Source of the DNA: Phycisphaeraceae bacterium | GTDB taxonomy: Bacteria > Planctomycetota > Phycisphaerae > Phycisphaerales > Phycisphaeraceae | NCBI GenBank assembly: GCA_020851395.1 | Contig: JADZCW010000104.1 | Span: 1-6,570, forward strand | DNA: 6,570 nt | Direction: 5' to 3' | In this document: piece after piece, positions 1 through 6,281 of the stretch | Numbering within the stretch: position 1 is the stretch's first letter | How the letters are laid out: the number at the start of each line of letters is the position of its first letter | Translations under genes and position numbers: made by a program | The notes under the pieces: model-generated | Databases searched by the model: none | Told to the model about the DNA's origin: nothing | Seen by the model: the letters and a program-made list of their open reading frames with translations, nothing else

Positions 1-563
1 ACCTCGCCGGCGCCTACCTCCAGCTCGGCCGCGCCGCCGAGGCCATCCCCTACGCCAAGAAGGCCACCGAGCTCGAGCCCTCCAACCAGGCCGGCTGGTC
101 CAACCTCGCCGCCGCCTACAGCCTCACTTCCCAGTTCGACAAGGCCATCGAGGCCTACCGCCAGGCCGTCGAACTCGGAAGCCCCCAGGAGCCGATCATC
201 CTCGGCCTGGCCGACGCCCACATCCGCCTGGGCCACTACGACCGCGCCATCGAGACCCTCCGCAACTTCACCCTGCAGAACAAGCCCTCGGGCACCGCCT
301 ACGAACGCCTCGCCTTCGCCCAGTTCAAGCTCCGACACTTCGACGAGGCCCTCTCGAGCTACCAGGCCTCCCTGAGCATCAACGAAAAGGACACCGCCGC
401 CCTCAACGGCCTGGGCGCCTGCCTGATGACCCTCTACATCCAGGGCAACCGCATCGACAAGACCCTCCACCGCGACGCCCTCGAGGCCTGGCGCAAGAGC
501 CTCCGCTACCACCCCCAGCAACCCAAGATCATTGACCTGATCTCACGCTATCAACGGCTCTGA
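1..563 (+). CDS. TPR-repeat protein, C-terminal part (5' end outside window)
   Basis: An open frame enters from the left edge (complete codons start at base 3) and ends at TGA 561-563, giving 186 visible residues. The translation is a run of helical tetratricopeptide repeats: about residues 1-27 (partial), 30-61, 64-93, 98-129 and 132-172. They show the usual spacing of small and aromatic residues, for example LAAAY near 35-39, AIEAYRQAVEL near 48-58 and FDEALSSYQASL near 113-124. The last repeat carries an insertion of about 12 residues (about 145-157). The tail ends in SRYQRL with no membrane segment. TPR domains are protein-protein interaction scaffolds, and the true function depends on the missing N-terminal part, which could hold another domain such as a kinase, sulfotransferase or signal peptide. 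Codon third positions are overwhelmingly C, which supports real coding. The gene converges on the minus-strand PEP-CTERM gene, with an 83-bp gap between the two stop codons. Confidence 0.88.
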   Translation, partial: LAGAYLQLGRAAEAIPYAKKATELEPSNQAGWSNLAAAYSLTSQFDKAIEAYRQAVELGSPQEPIILGLADAHIRLGHYDRAIETLRNFTLQNKPSGTAYERLAFAQFKLRHFDEALSSYQASLSINEKDTAALNGLGACLMTLYIQGNRIDKTLHRDALEAWRKSLRYHPQQPKIIDLISRYQRL

Positions 564-584
564 TCCGCCGATCTCCTCCGGCCT

Positions 585-618
585 AAAGAAAACGACCGGC
601 CGATCCATGGCCGGTCGT
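585..618 (-). terminator. Intrinsic terminator for the PEP-CTERM gene
   Basis: The arms 592-601 (ACGACCGGCC) and 609-618 (GGCCGGTCGT) are perfectly complementary over 10 bp around a 7-nt loop. Read on the minus strand, the hairpin lies 29 bp past the stop codon at 647 and is followed directly by a T-rich run (TTTTCTTT, bases 592 down to 585). This is the classical rho-independent layout. On the plus strand the stem is followed by CAGG, not a T tract, so for the TPR gene it could at most slow polymerase or protect the mRNA end. Confidence 0.85.
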
Positions 619-646
619 CAGGCCGCCCTGCACGTATCGCCCACGC

Positions 647-1978
647 TCACACCCGCCGAATCCTCCTCGCCGAACCCAACCACACGATCGCCGTCCCCAG
701 CAGCCACACGCCCGTAGGTTCGGGCACGATCTTGGCCATGTCCCCCGAGTCCTGGCTCACGTACCCGATCGTCCAGTCCTCAGACGTGTGGTTGACGATC
801 TGGATCTCCGTGAACACGTCGAAGAAGCTGCTGATCATCAGCGGCTCGCTCATCGGGAAGAACAACTGCACGCCCTCACCCTCCTCGTCACCGACGATCC
901 CCGAATCATCAATGCTCAGCTCGGTGAACACGTCGAAGAAGCTGTTGAGCAACGTCGGCGAACCGCCGTTGGGCGTCAGGACCAGCTCCCAGTCTCCCGG
1001 GGCAAAGAGCGATCCGTCGACGATCGGGCGCTCCAGACCCATGGCGTACAGGTCCAGAAACACGCTGAAGCCCGGCACGTTGTTCGGGTCCTCGGTGAAG
1101 TCCGCCGCCCCGAACGTCGCCGTGGTCTGGAACGTCTGGAAGTTCTGCACCAGGGCCGTCCCCCCGGGCGTGACCACCGGGACCAGCGGCACGTCCACCT
1201 GGTGTGTGTCGCCGTGGTCGGTGATGAAGAGAATGAACTGCTCCTTGCTCGGGTCCGGCGAGGCGTTGATCGCGTCGCCGATCTCCTTGAGCGCCTTCTT
1301 GAGCCCCGCGGCCGATCCCTCCTGGTCCCACCCGCCCCCGCCGGCGCCGCCCGCCGACGTCACCGTCGTGTTGGTCTGACCGGCGAAGTTGCTCTTGATC
1401 TTGTCCCGCTGGGCCGTGTCGCTCGTGCCCCCGCCGCCGTCGGGCTTGCCCGCGTAGATCAGCACGTGCCGGCTCGAGTTCGCGTCGGTCGGGTCGAGCT
1501 TGAAGTCGCCCAAGCCCAATCCGCCGTTGGTCGACGGCGTCTCGCCCGCCGCCTTCCCGCCCGTCCCGGCCGTGTGCACGTCGCTGGCCGTCGTGCCCGC
1601 CCCGGGCTTGAGCGCGTCGGCCGCGGACTTGTCGTACCCCCCGTAGGTGGCCTTCTCGCCCGCGCTCGTCGCCGAGGCCACCGCCGTGTTCGCCTTGCCC
1701 GCGAACGCCTTGGCCGTGTCGCCCCCGTAGCACTGCGTCATCACGATCAACCGCTGCGATCCGCCGGGGATGTAGTCGTCGATCCACTTGGCCAGGTCGC
1801 TGTCGAGGATGCTCGTGCCCTTCGACGCCGAGAGCGTCCCCTTGGTGATCGTCGCCGCATGGACACCGCCGGCGACCATCGCCGCGACCGCAAGCACCCA
1901 CCCCGCCCGAACCCACCCCCGCGCCGGTCGACCCCGGGGCCTCAACGCACCGATACCCTTGCTGACTCTGGTGAACAT
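647..1978 (-). CDS. Exported PEP-CTERM protein with caspase/legumain-like Cys and His motifs
   Basis: Predicted product of 443 residues. I chose the ATG at 1978 because GGAG lies 7 nt upstream and a signal peptide follows at once: a basic n-region (about 1-25), a hydrophobic core WVLAVAAMVAGG (27-38) and a likely cleavage site after VHA (41). The frame stays open upstream to 2137, but those residues look non-coding and would bury the signal. Residues 55-110 hold a strand ending in QCYGG (Cys83) and a following SATSAGEKA strand. A Gly/Ala/Ser-rich stretch (about 125-170) leads to another strand (HVLIYAG, 171-177), an amphipathic helix (about 223-239) and FILFITDHGD (248-257, His255). Cys and His in these settings resemble the dyad of clan CD peptidases, but in reversed order. 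The C-terminal part (about 280-415) is beta-rich and contains SFFDVFTE twice (346-353, 384-391). The tail VPEP (418-421), a hydrophobic stretch (about 423-436) and RRIRR form a PEP-CTERM sorting signal, normally handled by exosortase. Peptidase activity is an inference. The PEP-CTERM export call is firm. Confidence 0.85.
   Translation of the reverse strand: MFTRVSKGIGALRPRGRPARGWVRAGWVLAVAAMVAGGVHAATITKGTLSASKGTSILDSDLAKWIDDYIPGGSQRLIVMTQCYGGDTAKAFAGKANTAVASATSAGEKATYGGYDKSAADALKPGAGTTASDVHTAGTGGKAAGETPSTNGGLGLGDFKLDPTDANSSRHVLIYAGKPDGGGGTSDTAQRDKIKSNFAGQTNTTVTSAGGAGGGGWDQEGSAAGLKKALKEIGDAINASPDPSKEQFILFITDHGDTHQVDVPLVPVVTPGGTALVQNFQTFQTTATFGAADFTEDPNNVPGFSVFLDLYAMGLERPIVDGSLFAPGDWELVLTPNGGSPTLLNSFFDVFTELSIDDSGIVGDEEGEGVQLFFPMSEPLMISSFFDVFTEIQIVNHTSEDWTIGYVSQDSGDMAKIVPEPTGVWLLGTAIVWLGSARRIRRV
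810..944 (-). repeat. 21-bp direct repeat encoding duplicated SFFDVFTE motif
   Basis: Bases 810-830 and 924-944 are identical over 21 bp, 114 bp apart (38 codons, so in frame). They encode the FFDVFTE core seen at residues 346-353 and 384-391 of the PEP-CTERM protein. The flanks have diverged (LLNS...LSIDD against MISS...IQIVN). This fits an internal duplication of a beta unit of about 38 residues. Confidence 0.8.
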
Positions 1979-1990
1979 GCCTTCTCTCCC
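1979..1990 (-). promoter_or_regulatory. Ribosome binding site of the PEP-CTERM gene
   Basis: Read on the minus strand the bases are GGGAGAGAAGGC followed by ATG. The GGAG core has a 7-nt spacer, which is near ideal. It decides the start at 1978 over the in-frame ATGs further upstream. Confidence 0.65.
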
Positions 1991-2254
1991 GGGCGTGGAG
2001 GTGCTCAAGGAAGTGGGGTGAATGAACGGTAAGAAATGCCCCTCGATTCGCGGCATCGCGGCCACGCCCACCGCCATGCCCCACCTCATCAGAATCACAC
2101 CGCCCATCTGACGCAATAGATGCTGCGAATTTACCATCCTAAAAAGTCAGATTCACCGCCCCGCCCGGCCTAACGCACCAAACGCCCTGCGATCATCACC
2201 CCGGATGGGGTTCGAGAGCATGAAGAAAGGAATCGCCGGTGTCCTGACGATCCA
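1979..2254. other. Intergenic region between the oxidoreductase and PEP-CTERM genes
   Basis: This 276-bp gap separates two minus-strand genes and must hold the leader of the PEP-CTERM gene. Around 2128-2156 the minus strand is locally AT-rich (GACTTTTTAGGATGGTAAATTC). A weak sigma70-like pair can be drawn: GTGAAT (2156-2151) and TAAATT (2133-2128) with a 17-bp spacer, which would leave a leader of about 145 nt. The -35 match is poor (3 of 6), so the promoter is only a guess. I see no convincing terminator after the oxidoreductase stop at 2255, only two 5-bp hairpins without a T tract directly after them. No convincing gene is present, although open frames cross it. Confidence 0.4.
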
Positions 2255-5200
2255 TCAGGCGGGGCCGACCGCCGACCCGACCTTCCCGCCCGCCTCGGCC
2301 TTCACCGCCGCCGCCCGCTCAGCCAGCGACTCCTCCGCACGCCGCCGCGCCGCGAGGATCTTGCCGTCCCGCACCGCCCGGAACCCCGTCACCGACGCCG
2401 GCACGCTCAGCACCGTCAGCCACCGCTCGTAATCCCCCGCCCCCTCCAGGCTGATCTTCGGCAACAGCGACTCGTACCAGTCCCGGAACTGCGTCTCGGT
2501 CGGCCGCGCCAGCAGCAAACCCCGCAGCGGCCTCATCCACGCCAGCACCCGCAGGTGCCACGGCCGCGTCCGCACCAGCGGCAGCCGGTACACATGCCCC
2601 CGCCACCGCAGCTGCGGGTGATGCACGTGCCGCACCCGCAGCTTCGGCTCACCCCGCCTGCCGTGCGGGCTCAGCCCCAGCTGCCGCCGCTGCTGCCGAC
2701 GATGGTGCGGGTCCGACGACAACGCCGCGACGAAGATCTCGTCCTTGATCAGCATCACCCGCGCCAGGTTCCAAGCCACCGCCCGCGTCAACGCCAACTC
2801 CCGCTGCGGCAGGTCCTTCTCCAGCACCGCCACCACGTGGTCCACGTACCGCTGCGCGTACCGCATCCCGCCCCACAGCAGGCAGTCGTACGCCCGCGCC
2901 GTCACGTCGCGCAGCAGCGCGTCGTCCACCAGCGACTGACGCGCCGTGTGCTCGACGCGCTTGATCATCAGCGCGAACCGCCTCGCCACCCGCCGCCCCC
3001 CCCGGAAGCGATACCGCGCCCGCAGCAGCACCATCTTCCGCCGCAGCACATGCTCGGCCGACTCGTTCCGCCAGCTCGTCAATCCCCCGGCCCGCGACGT
3101 CGTGCCCCCCGTCATCCCCAGCACCCACCGCCGCCCCAGGTCCAGCGCCCGCAGGTTCGCCTCCGCCTCCCGCGGCAGACACCGCCGCACCCCCAGCTCC
3201 AGCGCCGCACCCGTCATCGGCAGGTACCCCATCTGGAACGCCATGCCCAGCAGCACCACGTTGACGCACCGCGTCGACCCCAGCTCCCGCCGGCACAGGT
3301 CCGACACGTCCACCCCCGCCACCGCCGACGCGGCACTCCCGCCCTCTGCGCTGTGCGTGTACCGCCGCAGCGCCCCGACGATCTGCTCCGCCCGCCATGA
3401 GTCGCGCCCGAGCATCCCCAGCGTCGTCGGCACGCTCGCCGCGTTGACCGTCGCGTACGTCCGCTGCGGGCTGACCGCCCGGTAAGGCCCATCCGGGTCC
3501 ATCGCCCGCGCCGCCTCGACCAGGTCCAGCCCCAGCAGCAGGTCCGCCTGCCCGAACGGGATCAGCGGCGTCGTGAACTGCGCGTACGCCCCCGCCGACG
3601 GAGCCGCACCAGGGCTCGCCTCCCCTTCCGGGGGCGCCGAGCCCTGGTGTGTGAACACCACCTGGGCCGAGGCGCTGTCGGTCTGGAACGCCCGCCCGTG
3701 ATCGCGCAGAAACACCACGCGGTAGCCCATCGACCGCCCCGCCTCAGCCAGGATCATCCCCGCCGTCCCCACCCCCATCCCCCCGACGCCCGCCACGTGG
3801 CACCGCCACACCTCCTGCGACGCGTGGACCGGCCGGGGCTCGGGCAGCGACGGCCGCGGCGGCGCGACCGCCTCCGTCGTCGCACCACTCGAACCTGCCT
3901 TCTTCAAACGCCGCGGCGTCAACGTCACCTGCTCGAACGCCGGGCACGCCCCGATCCGCACACACGCCCCGTCCGACGTGCAGATCGACGGGTCCGTCTG
4001 GATCTTCGGCCCGTAATCGCTCGGCACGATCGTCAGCCCCGGACAGCCCGTCTGCCGCACGCACTCGAGGCAGTGCTCGCAGACGTCCGGGTGCGTCATG
4101 ATCCACCGCACCGGCTCGTCGTGTAATTCCGCGGATACTTCCGCGGACGGTTCCTCCGCTCGTTCCGGCGTCATCCGCTCAGCCAGCGCGCAAGCCTTGT
4201 CCGCGATGACCACGTGCACCCCGTCGCTGAGGATCGTCTGCTCCAGGAGCGCCCGCAGCCGCGGCCGATCCGCCGGGCTGATCCTCACCACCTGCGCCGA
4301 CCTGCCTCGACGGTCCGCCGACCGGATCGACCACGCCATCCGCTCAATGTCCCTGGCCACCTCCGCGAACGACGGCCCGCTCGGCAGCGGCGGCACGACC
4401 CGCCCCGGAAAGCCCGACGACTGGTTGTCCACCAGCACGAACGTCACATGACTCCGCGCCTCGAGCGCCTGCCGCAGCGCCAGCTGCCCCGAGTGGTAGA
4501 ACGTCGCCGCCCCCAGGAACACCACCTGCCGCGTCTCGCCCACCTTCCCCGACCCCGCCGCCGCCGCCCCGCCAAGCCCCATCCCCGGATAACCCACCGT
4601 CAGCGGCACGAACGGCTCCTGCCCCAGCAGCGTCGCGCACCCCACGTCCCCCTGCACCGCCAGCGACACCGGCCTACGCCGATGCCGGTCGAGCATGTGC
4701 TTGGCGTCCGTCAGACTCGCGCGTAATTCCAGCAGCACCGACGCCACGTCCCGCTGCGGGCACCCGGCACAGAACGTCGGCGTCCGCTGCGGCACCGACA
4801 CCGCCAGCTGCGACGTCTCCTCGATCCGCCGCAGCATCGCCTCGAGCCGTCCCGCGATCAGGTCCAACGGCAGCTGCGGGTGATCGCGAATCACCGGCGC
4901 CAGCTGCGCGATCAGCTCCGAAGGATGCGTCCGCCCCGCCGCCGTCGTCGACGAGGGCGTTTGCGACGGCCCGATCTCCTGCCCCATCGTCGGCCGCCCC
5001 TGCGACCACGCCTCGTCGAGCCCCCCCACGTGCAATTCCAATTCCCCCGCCACCCGCAACGGCTCAACCGCCCGCAGAATCTGGCTCTCGATGTCCGCCG
5101 TCACCTGCCCCACCACCAGCATCCGCCGGCACCGCCGCGCGAACTCCACCACCAATCGCTCGTCCAACGGCTCAACCATCCCCAAACGCAGGATCGGGAT

Positions 5201-6160
5201 CCGCCCCCGCAGCCCCACCTCCCCCAGCGTGTCGCTCAGGCACGCGTACGCCGCCCCCACCGCGATCAGCCCCAGCGGCGCGATCTCGTCCTTGCGCGTC
5301 GGGTTGAGCACCCGGTTAAGCCCCAGCTCCCGCGCCGCCGCCTTGATCGCCGCCTGACGCGACGGCCAGTCCCACTCACCCCCCGGCGACATCTCTGTTC
5401 TGCCCTGCCCCGGCAGCCACGGCGACCCCCCCGCCCCCGCCCCCGGAAGTGAAGAGGGTTGACCCGACGCCGCCCCTCGCACCCCCGCCGACCGCTGGTT
5501 CGGCCGGCACTGCACCGTCGCCCCCCCCAGCAGCAACCAAGGCCGCAGCCGCATCGCCACCACCCCCTGCCCCGCCGTGCACAGCGCAAACGCCAGCTCC
5601 ACCCAGTCCTTGATCTCCTGCGCGCACGACGGCTCGAGCAGTGACACACCGAGTTGCCTCGCGATCACCGCCGAGTCCGCCGCCCCGCCGCCATGCGATT
5701 CGTTCTGATCCTGCCCGATGACCACCACCAGCCCGCCGTGCCGCTGCGGCTGACGCACCGCCAGACTCAGCGCCTCCCCGCCGCGCTGCAACCCCGTCCC
5801 GCCCAAAGCCAAGAGCACGCGCCCACCCGCCTGCCTCGCCCCCGCCGCGATCGCCGACGCCAGCGCCTCATTCCCCGCCCTCTCCGTCGCCACCCCCTGC
5901 TCAGCCAGCAGCGATCGCAAACGGTCCACCGTCTCGAACAGCCCCCCGATCGGCCCGCGCGGATACCCCGTGATCAGCTCCACCCCCCCGGGCGTCTCGA
6001 GCGCGCCCTTGACCACCAGCTCCGGCCCGGAAAAGAGCTCGAGCCCCGCCGCGCTGTCGAATCGGTGGACCAGGTGCTTCAAGACGATCTTCCCAGCCGG
6101 TGCGACCGGCAAGCGACGATCCCGCAACGATCCCGCGACAATCCCCAAGCTCCCCCACAC
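2255..6160 (-). CDS. Fused indolepyruvate ferredoxin oxidoreductase-like protein (alpha + gamma + C-terminal domain)
   Basis: The 1301-residue frame has these domains in order. (i) Pyrimidine-binding (PFOR domain I-like) about 40-210, with ELITGYPRGP and the likely activating Glu98 (AGNEALA). (ii) A Gly/Pro-rich linker 223-262, then a transketolase-C-like part about 290-380. (iii) TPP pyrophosphate domain about 460-660, with CAGCPQRD (464-471), GDVGC (504-508), GAATFYHSG (550-558) and VDNQ (577-580). (iv) Ferredoxin-like Fe-S domain about 688-745, with Cys694/697/700/706 and Cys727/733/739. (v) IorB-like gamma domain about 785-1010, with AGVGGMGVG (790-798) and ADLLLGLDLVEA (872-883). (vi) C-terminal domain about 1038-1280 of the DUF6537 type found in long fused IORs. 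Family members oxidatively decarboxylate aryl-pyruvates to acyl-CoA using ferredoxin in the cytoplasm. Here the GDG/GDS Asp is Ala551, so activity or substrate may differ. The start is GTG at 6160 with GGGAG 5 nt upstream. A TTG at 6082 is an alternative. The usual length I recall is about 1150-1200 residues, and the linkers explain the excess. Confidence 0.88.
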   Translation of the reverse strand: MWGSLGIVAGSLRDRRLPVAPAGKIVLKHLVHRFDSAAGLELFSGPELVVKGALETPGGVELITGYPRGPIGGLFETVDRLRSLLAEQGVATERAGNEALASAIAAGARQAGGRVLLALGGTGLQRGGEALSLAVRQPQRHGGLVVVIGQDQNESHGGGAADSAVIARQLGVSLLEPSCAQEIKDWVELAFALCTAGQGVVAMRLRPWLLLGGATVQCRPNQRSAGVRGAASGQPSSLPGAGAGGSPWLPGQGRTEMSPGGEWDWPSRQAAIKAAARELGLNRVLNPTRKDEIAPLGLIAVGAAYACLSDTLGEVGLRGRIPILRLGMVEPLDERLVVEFARRCRRMLVVGQVTADIESQILRAVEPLRVAGELELHVGGLDEAWSQGRPTMGQEIGPSQTPSSTTAAGRTHPSELIAQLAPVIRDHPQLPLDLIAGRLEAMLRRIEETSQLAVSVPQRTPTFCAGCPQRDVASVLLELRASLTDAKHMLDRHRRRPVSLAVQGDVGCATLLGQEPFVPLTVGYPGMGLGGAAAAGSGKVGETRQVVFLGAATFYHSGQLALRQALEARSHVTFVLVDNQSSGFPGRVVPPLPSGPSFAEVARDIERMAWSIRSADRRGRSAQVVRISPADRPRLRALLEQTILSDGVHVVIADKACALAERMTPERAEEPSAEVSAELHDEPVRWIMTHPDVCEHCLECVRQTGCPGLTIVPSDYGPKIQTDPSICTSDGACVRIGACPAFEQVTLTPRRLKKAGSSGATTEAVAPPRPSLPEPRPVHASQEVWRCHVAGVGGMGVGTAGMILAEAGRSMGYRVVFLRDHGRAFQTDSASAQVVFTHQGSAPPEGEASPGAAPSAGAYAQFTTPLIPFGQADLLLGLDLVEAARAMDPDGPYRAVSPQRTYATVNAASVPTTLGMLGRDSWRAEQIVGALRRYTHSAEGGSAASAVAGVDVSDLCRRELGSTRCVNVVLLGMAFQMGYLPMTGAALELGVRRCLPREAEANLRALDLGRRWVLGMTGGTTSRAGGLTSWRNESAEHVLRRKMVLLRARYRFRGGRRVARRFALMIKRVEHTARQSLVDDALLRDVTARAYDCLLWGGMRYAQRYVDHVVAVLEKDLPQRELALTRAVAWNLARVMLIKDEIFVAALSSDPHHRRQQRRQLGLSPHGRRGEPKLRVRHVHHPQLRWRGHVYRLPLVRTRPWHLRVLAWMRPLRGLLLARPTETQFRDWYESLLPKISLEGAGDYERWLTVLSVPASVTGFRAVRDGKILAARRRAEESLAERAAAVKAEAGGKVGSAVGPA
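3607..3649. repeat. Perfect 12-bp inverted repeat inside the gamma-domain coding region
   Basis: Arms 3607-3618 (CACCAGGGCTCG) and 3638-3649 (CGAGCCCTGGTG) pair perfectly around a 19-nt loop. The loop contains a further small CCCC/GGGG pairing (3622-3625 with 3631-3634). The element encodes residues 838-852 of the fused oxidoreductase (HQGSAPPEGEASPGA), a low-complexity loop between a gamma-domain strand (SAQVVFTH) and the next conserved stretch. It looks like an in-frame palindromic insertion. Confidence 0.75.
4127..4147 (-). repeat. Short direct repeat (TTCCGCGGA twice, 12-bp period)
   Basis: TTCCGCGGA occurs at 4127-4135 and again at 4139-4147. The 12-bp period keeps the frame and gives a SAEV-SAEL duplication at residues 672-679 of the oxidoreductase, in the linker between the TPP domain and the Fe-S domain. 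It is probably a small slippage duplication in a tolerant linker. Confidence 0.55.
5426..5444 (-). other. G-rich run with G-quadruplex potential inside the linker-coding region
   Basis: On the minus (coding) strand there are three uninterrupted G runs of 5, 5 and 7, separated by single C residues. The run of 7 can supply two G-triplets, so a four-tract quadruplex is possible in principle. The stretch encodes the Gly-rich centre of the linker at residues 223-262. Confidence 0.4.
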
Positions 6161-6165
6161 GGGGG
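6152..6165 (-). promoter_or_regulatory. GC hairpin with the GTG start codon in its loop
   Basis: Bases 6152-6156 (CCCCC) and 6161-6165 (GGGGG) can pair. On the minus strand this reads CCCCC-GTGT-GGGGG, so the proposed GTG start (6160-6158) sits in the 4-nt loop, and the GGGAG ribosome binding sequence lies just 5' of the stem. It may limit initiation, or it may be a sign that the real start lies downstream, for example at TTG 6082. Confidence 0.4.
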
Positions 6166-6252
6166 CTCCCGCCAGTGTCCAGCCAACCCGCCCCGCTGTC
6201 CAGCGATCACCAGCACTTAAACCGTTTTCCAGCCGCTATTCCCCCCCCGCGG

Positions 6253-6258
6253 TACAAT
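6253..6258 (+). promoter_or_regulatory. Candidate -10 box of the right-hand gene
   Basis: TACAAT differs from the TATAAT consensus at one base and lies 23 bp before the ATG at 6282, which allows a short leader. No good -35 hexamer sits 16-18 bp upstream. The closest T-rich patch, TTTTCC at 6225-6230, is 22 bp away. It is in the 121-bp gap divergent from the oxidoreductase gene, otherwise very GC-rich. Confidence 0.4.
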
Positions 6259-6281
6259 GCCCTGCTTCGCCCTCCTCGCTC

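Noticed and set aside
788..2032. Long plus-strand open frame opposite the PEP-CTERM gene
   Set aside because: The translation is Arg/Pro/His-rich with no domain pattern. It is the antisense reading of a high-GC gene that has a signal peptide and sorting tail in the other strand.
1979..2137. Extension of the PEP-CTERM frame by 53 codons to the ATG at 2137
   Set aside because: It would place about 53 non-hydrophobic residues ahead of a clear signal peptide, and the good GGAG ribosome binding site sits at the downstream ATG (1978).
2198..2211. ACCCC/GGGGT hairpin downstream of the oxidoreductase gene as a terminator
   Set aside because: Only 5 bp, and on the minus strand it is followed by GATGATCGC, not a T tract.
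2242..2259. CCTGA/TCAGG inverted repeat at the oxidoreductase stop codon
   Set aside because: Stem of 5 bp overlapping the stop codon. The nearest pyrimidine-rich patch is some distance downstream, so it is too weak to call as a terminator.
2205..2432. Small plus-strand frame of 75 codons beginning MGFESMKKG
   Set aside because: It overlaps the 3' end of the oxidoreductase gene, shows no recognisable motif, and has no evident promoter or ribosome binding site.
2607..2621. 15-bp match GCAGCTGCGGGTGAT here and near 4871-4885
   Set aside because: Both copies encode an unrelated H-P-Q-L segment in the same gene. In this composition a 15-bp match between frame-matched codons is likely chance.
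2555..3400. Plus-strand open frames opposite the oxidoreductase gene (this and others to 6220)
   Set aside because: Low-complexity Arg/Pro/His/Gln translations, a product of GC-rich antisense. The minus-strand frame shows continuous family motifs through the whole interval.
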